Source: LH-M37 sp965602855 (GTDB lineage Bacteria; Pseudomonadota; Gammaproteobacteria; SZUA-229). From it: a DNA stretch of 59,174 nt. Below, in pieces: positions 49,894 to 59,125 of this stretch. The stretch covers positions 1-59,174 of the forward strand of contig CBFCZV010000015.1 of the NCBI GenBank assembly GCA_965602855.1, given 5' to 3'. The position numbers and the translations under genes were made by a program. Position 1 is the first letter of the stretch. Each line of letters starts with the position of its first letter. Below the pieces are notes generated by a model. The model did not search any database. It was not told the DNA's origin and saw only the letters and a list, made by a program, of their open reading frames with translations.

Positions 49894-50454
49894 TTAGAAC
49901 TTAAATCCCAGACTACTGCCTACGTAACGATGTTCTCCTGACAGGTTGGTATGAAAAGCACCGAAGTCAATATTCTCATGGAAAATACCTAATACCAGAT
50001 TGTCACCAAAATTTATCTTTATCCCAATCTTGAAGAAGAAATCGATGGAGCATTGTTGCTCTTCTGTGCAATTATGCGTTTCATTATCGTTGTCCAGTAA
50101 GGTTAGTAAACCATAAAGATCAGTGCCAATTTCATAAAAGGGTGCAAGTGTTTTACCAAAGGACTGACCAAAATATATTTTTAGCGTCGAGTCATTTTTA
50201 TTAAGATCGTTGTTATCAAGAAATAAAATGTTCATGCCTGCGTAGATATTAGAGCTTGAGTCTCCAGCAATAGCTGAATGTAGACCAAATGTATAAATAT
50301 CACCCAGAGTTTCACTTCTTCTGGATTTGCTTATCTCAATTACGCTGTCATTATCGGCCCGAGCCTGTTGACTGAAAGTGATAGCAAGTATCAGTGTTAT
50401 AAAGATACGGATCATACCGTAATCTTTTACGGTTTTTCTTGGCCTGTTTTTCAT
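49894..50454 (-). CDS. Small outer-membrane beta-barrel protein, unknown function
   Basis: 186 residues from 50454 (or 173 from the ATG at 50415, which gives a cleaner signal peptide ending near ARA). The mature part is about eight amphipathic strands (NIYAGMNILFLD, TLKIYFGQSFGKTLAPFYEIGTDLYGL, FFFKIGIKINFGDNLVLGIFHENI) with a terminal aromatic residue in GSSLGFKF, the usual outer-membrane insertion signal. Two cysteines flank an acidic loop (NCTEEQQC). I do not recognise a family. It lies 15 nt after mlaA and may be co-transcribed with it. Confidence 0.6.
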   Translation of the reverse strand: MKNRPRKTVKDYGMIRIFITLILAITFSQQARADNDSVIEISKSRRSETLGDIYTFGLHSAIAGDSSSNIYAGMNILFLDNNDLNKNDSTLKIYFGQSFGKTLAPFYEIGTDLYGLLTLLDNDNETHNCTEEQQCSIDFFFKIGIKINFGDNLVLGIFHENIDFGAFHTNLSGEHRYVGSSLGFKF

Positions 50455-50469
50455 TTTTTATCTAGATGC

Positions 50470-51222
50470 TTATCGAACAATATCGTCTTTGAACAAATCA
50501 TCTTCAAACAGGTCGTCCTCGTCTTCTTCCGGTGGATTGCCATCATAAATCTTATTTATTCTTCGCTGTGTCCAGCCGTCGCGTATAAAGGCGTAAGGGT
50601 CGGGGGCGGTTTCGTCAACAATGTCTTTAGCTTTTAACAGGTCGGCGCGTTTGTCGATGTACTTCAATGCCAGCAGGCTATAAGCATGTTTGGCATCCAT
50701 ATCATCATAAATTAGGTCAAGCTCGGTATTGTCAGCTGCAAAGCCTGCAGTGTCACGAATGTTGCTCGGGCCGAAGAAGGGAAGTACCAGATAAGGGCCG
50801 CTTTCAACGCCCCAGTAGCCAAGAGTCTGGCCAAAATCTTCTTCGTGTTTTGCTATATCGAACCCGGTGGCAACATCAAAAATGCCTAATAAACCAAAAG
50901 TACTATTAAAAATAATACGTGATGTGGTGGTAGCTGCCCGTTCAAATTTTAATTGCAGTAAATCATTAATCAAAGTCAGTACATCGCCCAGGTTGCCGAA
51001 AAAATTTGTAATGCCGGTATCAACAGCATCGGGTGTAATTGTCTGATAACCTTCAGCGATGGGTTTCATGGCGTACTCATCCAGTTTTTCGTTGAATGAA
51101 TACATTGAACGGTTGAAACTTTCAAAAGGATCATCGGGATTTGCCGGACCTTCGAGTGTGGTACAGGCTGTGTTAAATGCGATCAATAAAATAATCAGGC
51201 TTTGTTTTATTAAAGTGTTCAA
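50470..51222 (-). CDS. mlaA: Phospholipid-binding lipoprotein MlaA (VacJ)
   Basis: 250 residues. Lipobox NTAC (Cys ~20). MlaA signatures: DPFESFNRSMYSFNEKLDEYAMKPIAEGY, GNLGDVLTLINDLLQLK, ATTTSRIIFNSTFGLLGIFDVAT, EDFGQTLGYWGVESGPYLVLPFFGPSNIRD. MlaA sits in the outer membrane and removes misplaced phospholipids from the outer leaflet for MlaC. The C-terminal tail is strongly acidic (EEDEDDLFEDDLF). The other mla genes are not in this window. It is downstream of lpxB on the same strand (25-nt gap). Confidence 0.95.
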   Translation of the reverse strand: MNTLIKQSLIILLIAFNTACTTLEGPANPDDPFESFNRSMYSFNEKLDEYAMKPIAEGYQTITPDAVDTGITNFFGNLGDVLTLINDLLQLKFERAATTTSRIIFNSTFGLLGIFDVATGFDIAKHEEDFGQTLGYWGVESGPYLVLPFFGPSNIRDTAGFAADNTELDLIYDDMDAKHAYSLLALKYIDKRADLLKAKDIVDETAPDPYAFIRDGWTQRRINKIYDGNPPEEDEDDLFEDDLFKDDIVR

Positions 51223-51247
51223 AATGTTTTCTCTGTTTTAATTGTTT

Positions 51248-52390
51248 TTATTTTTCGAGCATGCTGTAGGCAAGTTTTGCCACATTCTTAGAACCGCCAC
51301 CGGTACCTAGCAACTCTCGTAATTTTGCTAATTCATCACGCATGTTCTGATTATATTTTTCATCGTCGAGAATTCGCAGAGTCTCATTGGCAAGATTCTC
51401 AGGTGTGGCTTCGTGCTGAATAAATTCTTTGACGATTTCTTTTTCCGGCACAATATTCACTAAACCAATGTGTGTAATTTTTACCAGTCGGCTCAATATG
51501 AAATAGGAAAGCCATGCCAGTTTGTGCGTGATCACCATTGGCGTGCCCATCAAACCAATTTCCAATGTTGCAGTGCCGGATGCAACGATAATGCTGTCGC
51601 AGGCCTGAATAACATCGTGGGTATTATTTTCGATGAGGCTGATTTTTAGTGCCGCCAGATCTTTTCCATATTCAGCTAAATCCTGATATTGAACAGTGCT
51701 GGCCAGCGGCAACACAAACTGTAACTCTGGCTGTTTACTTCTGAGCAGTTTGGCGGTCTCTAACATGATAGGCAGCAAGCGCTCGATCTCACCCATGCGG
51801 CTGCCTGGGAATAAACCCACTGTGGTTTTTTCTTCCAGCGATAAAGTAGCACGAGCCTGCTGCCTGTTTTTATCGGGGATGATTTCATCGACCAATGGAT
51901 GGCCGGTAAATTCAACCGGTACATTGGCTTCTTTATATAGATCGACTTCAAAAGGAAAAATCACCGCCATCTGATCAACGATGCGCGCCATTTTATAAAC
52001 GCGCTTGGGTCGCCATGCCCAGACCTGCGGGCCGATATAAAATAGCACCTTGATGCCCAGCTCTTTGGCGTAGGCGGCCAGCTTCTGGTTGAACTCCTGA
52101 TAGTCCACCAGAATCAGCAAGTCGGGTGGGGACTGCTTGATGTGATCCTGAATTTGATTGAGCACGCCCTTGATCATGCGGTATTTGAACAACACCTCAA
52201 CGATACCAACCACGGCCAGCTTCGAGGCATCGAACAGAACATCGACACCCGCCTCACGCATATTTTTGCCACCCATGCCCTGCAGCTGGATGCTATCATC
52301 CATGCCCAGCAACTCTTTGCAGAGATTGGCTGCGTGCAGGTCGCCAGAGGCTTCGCCAGCAACAATAAAGACTGTTTTAGGATTGCTCAT
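51248..52390 (-). CDS. lpxB: Lipid-A-disaccharide synthase
   Basis: 380 residues. GT-B family 19 hallmarks: VAGEASGDLHAANLCKEL at the N-terminus, IGPQVWAWRPKRVYKMA, FTGHPLVDEI, and GLFPGSRMGEIERLLPIML. It joins UDP-2,3-diacylglucosamine with lipid X to make the lipid A disaccharide at the inner membrane. In E. coli and many relatives it is co-directional with rnhB and dnaE; here it is divergent from rnhB with a 35-bp gap, and is followed by mlaA. Confidence 0.97.
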   Translation of the reverse strand: MSNPKTVFIVAGEASGDLHAANLCKELLGMDDSIQLQGMGGKNMREAGVDVLFDASKLAVVGIVEVLFKYRMIKGVLNQIQDHIKQSPPDLLILVDYQEFNQKLAAYAKELGIKVLFYIGPQVWAWRPKRVYKMARIVDQMAVIFPFEVDLYKEANVPVEFTGHPLVDEIIPDKNRQQARATLSLEEKTTVGLFPGSRMGEIERLLPIMLETAKLLRSKQPELQFVLPLASTVQYQDLAEYGKDLAALKISLIENNTHDVIQACDSIIVASGTATLEIGLMGTPMVITHKLAWLSYFILSRLVKITHIGLVNIVPEKEIVKEFIQHEATPENLANETLRILDDEKYNQNMRDELAKLRELLGTGGGSKNVAKLAYSMLEK

Positions 52391-52425
52391 ACTTCAAATT
52401 AATTTTATCAAAATGGGGTTATTTA

Positions 52426-53049
52426 ATGGCTGGGAATTCTACCCGAAGAATCATAACAATGCAGGAAGAACTTCCGGAAATCAGTGGCTTACTGGCCGGT
52501 GTCGATGAGGCAGGGCGAGGGCCATTAGTCGGCAATGTGGTCGCCGCCGCCGTGATACTGGACGAGAATCATCCCATCGAAGGCCTGGACGATTCCAAGA
52601 AGCTCACCGCCAAACGTCGTGAAGCACTGGCCGAAGAGATCAAGCAGCACGCCAAAGCCTGGGCGGTGGTCAGTGTCAGTCCAGAAGAAATTGACCGTAT
52701 CAATATTTTACAGGCGACCAAACTGGCGATGGCGCAATCAGTGGTGCAATTGCAGATTGCACCCGACCATGTTTTTGTCGATGGCAATCAACCGCCAGAA
52801 ATGCCCCATCCAGTCACCGCCATCATCAAAGGCGATGCCCGTGTTGCCGAGATCAGCGCCGCCTCAATCATCGCCAAGGTAGAACGAGACGCGCAGATGG
52901 TCGTGTTGCACGAACAATATCCGCAGTATGGCTTTGATAAGCACAAGGGCTATCCCACCAAAGTGCATATGGCACTACTGGCTGAACACGGGCCCTGTCC
53001 TGAACACCGCCGTAGTTATGCGCCAGTAAGAAAATCTCTGGAAAAATAA
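52426..53049 (+). CDS. rnhB: Ribonuclease HII
   Basis: 207 residues (ATG 52426; ATG 52459 is an alternative). The catalytic set is visible: Asp-Glu in LLAGVDEAGRGPLVGNVVAAAVIL, Asp in VFVDGNQPP, and Asp in AKVERDAQM (motif with SAASIIAKVERD). The ending YPTKVHMALLAEHGPCPEHRRSYAPV is characteristic. It cleaves RNA-DNA junctions and removes ribonucleotides misincorporated in DNA. dnaE follows 99 nt downstream. Confidence 0.96.
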   Translation: MAGNSTRRIITMQEELPEISGLLAGVDEAGRGPLVGNVVAAAVILDENHPIEGLDDSKKLTAKRREALAEEIKQHAKAWAVVSVSPEEIDRINILQATKLAMAQSVVQLQIAPDHVFVDGNQPPEMPHPVTAIIKGDARVAEISAASIIAKVERDAQMVVLHEQYPQYGFDKHKGYPTKVHMALLAEHGPCPEHRRSYAPVRKSLEK

Positions 53050-53148
53050 ACTTGAGGGGGTCAATTTCCCTCAATTTTTCAACCTGATTCAGGTACACTT
53101 TGTGCTCTATTGTGGGTTCGATTTTAGACCCCGAAAACCGTCATTTTT

Positions 53149-56100
53149 GTGAGACAGGCATTGACAGAATCATCGCAGGATCAATCAGTTAGCGCTAAAG
53201 CGCCCAGCTTTGTTCACCTGAGAGTACACACTGAGTACTCGCTGGTGGATAGTATGGTGCGCGTGAAACCGTTGATGGCTGCGCTCGCTGGTGATCACAT
53301 GCCTGCGGCAGCGCTCACCGATCAGAGCAATCTGTTCGCCATGGTGAAATTCACCCGCGCTGCGCTGGATGCGGGTATCAAGCCTATCATCGGCGTCGAC
53401 GTCTGGGTGCGTCAGGAAGATGAGCAGGGTTTGCCTTATCGCATGGTGCTGCTGTGCAAAAATCGCGAGGGTTATCTCAACCTCAGTCAGCTCATTTCCA
53501 AAAGTTACCTCGAAGGCCAACACGGCGGTGCGCCCATGGTGCTGTCATCCTGGGTGGAAGAATTCTCTGAAGGTTTGATCGCACTTTCCGGTGGCCGTGA
53601 GGGCGAGATTGGGCGTGCTTTGCTGGCGGGTCAAAAAGGTCTGGCTCAGGAAAGGCTGGCGTACTGGAAGTCGGTATTCCCGAATAGCTTTTATCTGGAG
53701 CTGATCCGCACCGGCCGTGAACAGGAAGAAGCCTATATCGTCGAAGCCGTTGAGCTGGCCTTGCAGACGCAAACCCCGGTAGTCGCGACCAACGATGTAC
53801 GTTTTCTGAAAGCCGAAGATTTCGATGCTCATGAAGTGCGCGTCTGCATTACCGCGGGTCGCACCCTGGATGATCCGCGCCGCTCAAAAAATTACAGCAA
53901 CCAGCAATATCTGCGCACTGCCGAAGAAATGCAGGCGCTGTTTGAAGACATTCCCGAGGCGCTGGAAAACAGCGTCGAGATTGCCAAACGCTGCAATCTG
54001 GTCACCACGCTGGGCGAAAGCAAATTGCCCGAATTCCCGGTACCAGAAGGCGACACCATTGAATCTTATTTTACCCGTCTTTCAGAAGAAGGGCTGGCCT
54101 GGCGACTGGAAACCATACTCGATTCCACTGCAGAAGATTACGCTGCCCGCAAAGCCGAGTACGATGAACGCCTGAAAATCGAAATCAAAGTTATCCTGAC
54201 CATGGGCTTTCCCGGCTACTTCCTGATCGTCGCCGACTTTATCCAGTGGTCAAAAGACAACGGTATTCCGGTGGGGCCGGGTCGTGGTTCCGGTGCCGGT
54301 TCGCTGGTCGCCTATGCGCTAAAAATTACCGACCTCGATCCACTGGAATATGATTTGCTGTTCGAACGATTCCTCAACCCCGAACGTGTCTCGCTACCGG
54401 ATTTCGATGTCGACTTCTGCATGGAAGGCCGTGACCGCGTCATCGATTACGTGGCGGAAACTTACGGTCGTAAAAGCGTCTCGCAGATTATTACTTACGG
54501 CACCATGGCTTCGAAAGCGGTGATCCGAGATGTTGGCCGCGTGCTGGCGCAACCTTACGGTTTTGTCGATCGCATCGCCAAAATGGTGCCGTTTGAAATC
54601 GGCATGACGCTGACCAAGGCGCTGGATGAAGCCGAAGACCTGAAAGCCGCTTATGATGATGAAGACGACGTGCACGACATGATCGACATGGCGCTGTCGC
54701 TGGAAGGTCTGGCGCGTAACGCCGGTAAACATGCCGGGGGCGTGGTCATCTCGCCTACGTTACTCACCGACTTTTCGCCGCTGTACTGTGAGGAAGGCGG
54801 GCAGAGCATCGTTACCCAATTTGATAAAGATGACATCGAAGCCGTCGGTCTGGTCAAGTTCGATTTCCTGGGTCTGCGTACGCTCACCATCATCGACTGG
54901 GCGGTGAAGCACATCAATAAAGCTCGCGATATTACTAACGAAGAACATTTAGTCATCGAGCAATTACCGCTGGACGATCAGCCCACCTTTGATTTATTGC
55001 AGGCGGCGAATACCACCGCCGTGTTCCAGCTTGAGTCGCGCGGCATGAAAGACCTGATCACGCGCTTAAAGCCGGATAGCTTTGAAGACATTATCGCCCT
55101 GGTGGCGCTGTTCCGACCGGGGCCATTGCAGTCGGGCATGGTCGACAACTTTATCAATCGCAAACATGGTCGCGAAGCAGTTTCGTATCCGGATAAGACC
55201 TATCAGCACGAATCGCTCAAACCGATTCTTGAACCGACCTATGGCATCATCCTGTACCAGGAGCAGGTGATGCAGATCGCACAGGTGCTGGCCGGTTACA
55301 CGCTCGGTGGTGCCGACATGCTACGCCGCGCCATGGGCAAGAAGAAGCCTGAAGTCATGGCTCAGCAGCGTGCGGTATTCGAGGAGGGAGCCAAAAATAA
55401 TGGTATCGATCCCGAACTTGCGATAAAGATATTCGATCTGGTGGAAAAGTTCGCCGGTTACGGTTTTAACAAATCACATTCCGCCGCTTATGCTTTATTG
55501 TCTTACCAGACCGCTTGGCTGAAACAGCATTATCCCGCTGAATTTATGGCAGCGGTATTGTCGGCCGATATGGATAACACCGACAAGGTCGTATTCCTGA
55601 TCGAAGACTGTCACGAGCAGGGTCTGGAAGTTATTCCTCCCAACGTCAATCAATCTTTGTATCACTTCAGCGTACCCGATTCAAAAACTGTGCTTTATGG
55701 TTTAGGTGCAATCAAAGGTGTCGGTGAAGCCGCGCTCGAAGGCATCATCAAGGAGCGTGAAGAAAACGGTATTTATGTTGATCTCTACGACTTCTGTCGT
55801 CGCTCCGATACCAGAAAAGTTAATCGCCGCGTATTAGAAGCTTTAATCAAAGCCGGTGCCATGGATGAATTAGGTGCTGGCCGTTCCAGCTTAAGCGCCA
55901 GCATCAATAATGTTTTGCAAATGGCAGAACAAAATCAAAAAGACGCGCAAGCAGGGCAGCACGATATGTTCGGCTCGGTAGAAACATCCAGCGATCAGGA
56001 ACCCGTTCACATGGTGACGGTGGCAGACTGGGAAGATGACCTGCGTTTATCTTATGAGAAAGAAACCCTGGGTTTGTATTTAACCGGTCACCCGATTGAT

Positions 56101-56733
56101 CGTTTTGAAAAAGAAATCCAGCGGTTTACCGATTTCACATTAGCCAAAGCCCCCGACTTCGCACCCAAAGACAGCGGTGGTGCTCATGGAAATTATCGCA
56201 AAAAAAATACAACAGAGTATCGCGTCGCAGGTTTAATGCTCAACATGCGCACTCGCAAAACTAAGCGCGGCAGTAAAATCGTCACCGCCGTACTCGATGA
56301 TCGCACTGCACGTATCGACGTTGTGATTTATGAAGAAGAATATGAAAAATTTGGACACCTGATAGAAAAAGATAAATTGCTGATCGTAGATGGGCCTGTA
56401 TCTTATGATGACTTTAATGGGTCATATCAGGTGGTTGCTAAAACTATTTACAACATGACACAGGCACGCGAAAAGTTTTCTCGTTGTCTGGAAATTAATA
56501 TTGATAAAACCAAGGCTAATGGTTCGTGGTCGGAAGCGGAAATGACAAAACAATTGGGTGATGTTTTGCAGGCTTATAGAGAAGGGCAGTGTCCGGTTTG
56601 TATTCAGTACAATAGTGGTGGCGAGCTAATGCGTATGACCTTAGGGGATGACTGGAAGATTCAACCTAGTGAGGATTTGTTGGGTAGGTTGAGGGGTTTG
56701 TTTGGGGATGGGGTGGTTAATATTCTTTATTAG
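53149..56733 (+). CDS. dnaE: DNA polymerase III alpha subunit
   Basis: 1194 residues, normal length for proteobacterial DnaE1. PHP domain at the N-terminus (FVHLRVHTEYSLVDSMV), polymerase palm with the catalytic aspartates in LPDFDVDFCMEGRDRVIDY, ISVGPGRGSGAGSLVAYAL-like text before it, helix-hairpin-helix and OB domain at the C-terminus. An internal clamp-binding motif QHDMFG is present at about residue 940, as in E. coli (QADMFG). Start: GTG at 53149, with TTG 53161 as an alternative; there is no strong ribosome-binding site for either. It is the replicative polymerase, working with DnaQ. Confidence 0.97.
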   Translation: MRQALTESSQDQSVSAKAPSFVHLRVHTEYSLVDSMVRVKPLMAALAGDHMPAAALTDQSNLFAMVKFTRAALDAGIKPIIGVDVWVRQEDEQGLPYRMVLLCKNREGYLNLSQLISKSYLEGQHGGAPMVLSSWVEEFSEGLIALSGGREGEIGRALLAGQKGLAQERLAYWKSVFPNSFYLELIRTGREQEEAYIVEAVELALQTQTPVVATNDVRFLKAEDFDAHEVRVCITAGRTLDDPRRSKNYSNQQYLRTAEEMQALFEDIPEALENSVEIAKRCNLVTTLGESKLPEFPVPEGDTIESYFTRLSEEGLAWRLETILDSTAEDYAARKAEYDERLKIEIKVILTMGFPGYFLIVADFIQWSKDNGIPVGPGRGSGAGSLVAYALKITDLDPLEYDLLFERFLNPERVSLPDFDVDFCMEGRDRVIDYVAETYGRKSVSQIITYGTMASKAVIRDVGRVLAQPYGFVDRIAKMVPFEIGMTLTKALDEAEDLKAAYDDEDDVHDMIDMALSLEGLARNAGKHAGGVVISPTLLTDFSPLYCEEGGQSIVTQFDKDDIEAVGLVKFDFLGLRTLTIIDWAVKHINKARDITNEEHLVIEQLPLDDQPTFDLLQAANTTAVFQLESRGMKDLITRLKPDSFEDIIALVALFRPGPLQSGMVDNFINRKHGREAVSYPDKTYQHESLKPILEPTYGIILYQEQVMQIAQVLAGYTLGGADMLRRAMGKKKPEVMAQQRAVFEEGAKNNGIDPELAIKIFDLVEKFAGYGFNKSHSAAYALLSYQTAWLKQHYPAEFMAAVLSADMDNTDKVVFLIEDCHEQGLEVIPPNVNQSLYHFSVPDSKTVLYGLGAIKGVGEAALEGIIKEREENGIYVDLYDFCRRSDTRKVNRRVLEALIKAGAMDELGAGRSSLSASINNVLQMAEQNQKDAQAGQHDMFGSVETSSDQEPVHMVTVADWEDDLRLSYEKETLGLYLTGHPIDRFEKEIQRFTDFTLAKAPDFAPKDSGGAHGNYRKKNTTEYRVAGLMLNMRTRKTKRGSKIVTAVLDDRTARIDVVIYEEEYEKFGHLIEKDKLLIVDGPVSYDDFNGSYQVVAKTIYNMTQAREKFSRCLEINIDKTKANGSWSEAEMTKQLGDVLQAYREGQCPVCIQYNSGGELMRMTLGDDWKIQPSEDLLGRLRGLFGDGVVNILY

Positions 56734-56866
56734 AATATTTTTACCTCAGGGGAGTAGAGGTCTCAGAGTAAAGTTTTTTTCGCAGGGTTTGTTTTAACCT
56801 GTGCGCTACTGATTCATACTTTTAATTAATTTGTTTAAGATAAAATATTGCAGAGTCAAATATATA

Positions 56867-58996
56867 ATGGATATAAATAAATTTGCCAAAATCGCTGAGT
56901 CATTGCGACAATATCAAAGAGCCGAGCTGAAGGACTTTGAAGCTGAAATAGGCTCGAAACCGATTGATCAACTTTATGTTGACCCGCTTCCTGGTGATGC
57001 AGTATTGCAATCGGTGCTTTCGAGCAATACCACTTTTCTTCTTGGGCGAAAAGGAACTGGAAAGAGTACTGTTTTTGCCAAAGCACAATCAGTCCTTAGG
57101 GATAAAAAAGAAATAATCTCAATTTATATTGATGTTAAATCTCTATATGATGTTCTTGATGCAAATGAAGTGCCTGATTCAGAACTTGAATCTGTAGGTA
57201 TTTCAAATGTAGCGTATCGTTCTCACATGCTAAGAAAGGCAATGCTTGGAAAAGTCCTTGCTGAACTTCTTAAAGAAATTAGTGCTAGCTGTGAAAGGCT
57301 AACCTTGCTTGATAGGTGGCGTGGCGCAAAAAAACAATATGAGGATCTTATTGAGTCGCTGAAATTGTTAGGTGAAACAGTGAAAGATTCAAAGCTTGAA
57401 AAGCATGAAATGCCCATTCTTCAAAAAATCACACATCAGCTAAGGGTAACTCAGCAGCAAGAAATTTCTAAAACAAATAAAGCTTCAGGAAAAGTTGCAG
57501 GGAAGTTATCACCTAATAAAGTGGAAGTAAGTAGCGAGATTGAGGGGTCATTATCAGATTTTGATAAAACGCTTGATGATACGGATATATATAATGAATA
57601 CTCAGATGTTGTGTTGAAATCATTCCCGTTCAACGAAATACTTGATGAAATTCAAATTCTTTTGACGGAATCAGGTTTGTTGCGATTGGTGGCTTTTTTT
57701 GATGACTTTTCTGAGCTTAAATTTGTAGACCAACGTCTTTTTGTAGATGTCATTTTATCTCCTCTTAATAACTCAAGTAATGAAACTGTAAAATTAAAAA
57801 TAGCAGGTTATCCCGGTCGTGTTTATTATGGAAAAATTGATCCAGGAAAAGCGGATACTATTGGCTTAGATTTCTCTGACTTATATGAAGCCAGCGAAGT
57901 ACAAGAAATGGAGCGTGATGCAACTTCCTACACTCAAAGATTGCTTTCCAAAAGGTTTGAGTCTTTCGGTGTGAAGTTAGATGATTATTTTGATTTTACA
58001 CCTTCATCTGATCAAGATGAATTTATGAGGCTTATGTTCCAGGCTTCTTTTAACGTGCCAAGAATAATGGGGCACTTGCTACATCTTATATATCTTGATC
58101 GGGTTTCAAAAGATCAAAAAATCACAGTAGCATCCATTCGACTTGCATCTAAAAAATATTATGAAAATACTGTAACTAAATATTTTGATAAGTTAAATCG
58201 GTATGCTCGTGAGCCATTTGAAAATAAACTCGATCGACACAATCAAAATCAACTGCTTAATTTTGTTATTAATGAATCAAGAACTATACGAAAACGAATA
58301 ATTGATAAAGATGTAGGAGGTGCCTATTTTGATGGTCTTGGCGGTAACCCTCCTACCAGTCATTTTATTGTACGCCCAGAATTGGAAGATATTTTTTCAT
58401 CATTAGAGTCAAATTTTTTCTTGTCAAGATATAAAAATACTAGAGATAAGGCAGGTAAAAATGTGATTGTATATGCCTTGTTTTTAGGTCTCTGCGAAAG
58501 TGAAAGAATGAGCTGGGGTTATCCTGAAGGTCGTGAATATAGGAATTATTTTGTCCAACGGTGCTTTGAATACACAAGAACTGTTTATGCGTTTTTATCT
58601 CAGAATCAAACAATCAAGTGTGATTCTTGTGGCTGCTGTCATCCTATGGAAAGAAAAGAGAGTATTGAGCTTTTTAAATGGAAATGCCCTGAATGTATGG
58701 AAGGAATTTGTACTATTGTTAATTTATCTGATGACTTTAAGGAAGAGGTTGAAAAGCTTAATGAAGCAATAATGCTGGATCCGATAGAACTTGAAATTGT
58801 TACAATATTAAATGATGAGAAACGAAAAATGCGAGCAGGGGAGATTTCAGCTTTAATTGATACAACACACCAGATGGTTGGTAGGCGGACAAGTAAACTT
58901 CAAGAGATGGGGTTAATCAATAAAGACCGAGATGAACTAGATGGAAGGATGAAAAGTGAGCTAACGGATCGTTGTGAACACACGTACTTTGAATAA
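56867..58996 (+). CDS. Sll1717-type P-loop ATPase with zinc ribbon and C-terminal winged helix
   Basis: 709 residues from the ATG at 56867 (TTG 56831 is the alternative). Walker A is at residues 60-68 (GRKGTGKST), and a Walker B-like LVAFFDDFSEL lies near residue 275. A four-Cys zinc ribbon (CDSCGCCH...CPEC) at ~590-620 and a winged-helix-like end (IVTILNDEKRKMRAGEISALID...LQEMGLINKD) follow. The GRKGTGKS motif and size match proteins annotated 'P-loop ATPase, Sll1717 family', related to STAND/KAP-like NTPases; no function is established for them as far as I know. It is AT-rich compared with dnaE and is flanked by a repeat, suggesting acquisition. Defence is a hypothesis only. Confidence 0.7.
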   Translation: MDINKFAKIAESLRQYQRAELKDFEAEIGSKPIDQLYVDPLPGDAVLQSVLSSNTTFLLGRKGTGKSTVFAKAQSVLRDKKEIISIYIDVKSLYDVLDANEVPDSELESVGISNVAYRSHMLRKAMLGKVLAELLKEISASCERLTLLDRWRGAKKQYEDLIESLKLLGETVKDSKLEKHEMPILQKITHQLRVTQQQEISKTNKASGKVAGKLSPNKVEVSSEIEGSLSDFDKTLDDTDIYNEYSDVVLKSFPFNEILDEIQILLTESGLLRLVAFFDDFSELKFVDQRLFVDVILSPLNNSSNETVKLKIAGYPGRVYYGKIDPGKADTIGLDFSDLYEASEVQEMERDATSYTQRLLSKRFESFGVKLDDYFDFTPSSDQDEFMRLMFQASFNVPRIMGHLLHLIYLDRVSKDQKITVASIRLASKKYYENTVTKYFDKLNRYAREPFENKLDRHNQNQLLNFVINESRTIRKRIIDKDVGGAYFDGLGGNPPTSHFIVRPELEDIFSSLESNFFLSRYKNTRDKAGKNVIVYALFLGLCESERMSWGYPEGREYRNYFVQRCFEYTRTVYAFLSQNQTIKCDSCGCCHPMERKESIELFKWKCPECMEGICTIVNLSDDFKEEVEKLNEAIMLDPIELEIVTILNDEKRKMRAGEISALIDTTHQMVGRRTSKLQEMGLINKDRDELDGRMKSELTDRCEHTYFE

Positions 58997-59019
58997 TAAA
59001 AAATATAACGAAATTAAAG

Positions 59020-59125
59020 GCGCCAGACCCATTTTTCTCAAATTACAAGGAATATACAGCATGCCTAATGTAAGAAACCACATGACCGGAATATTGAGAT
59101 AGGAAAAAATGGGGTCAGACTGAGC
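59020..59125. repeat. Imperfect inverted repeat of the ATGGGGTCAGA type
   Basis: CCAGACCCATTTTTCTC (59023-59039) is mirrored by GGAAAAAATGGGGTCAGACTG (59102-59122), an imperfect inverted repeat with one-base indels. Between them is a 13-residue ORF (59061-59102, MPNVRNHMTGILR). Repeats with AAAATGGGGTCAGA ends are common in gammaproteobacterial genomes next to REP-associated Y1 (RAYT) transposases and their remnants; that link is from memory. The remaining bases to 59174 contain no gene I can support. Confidence 0.5.
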
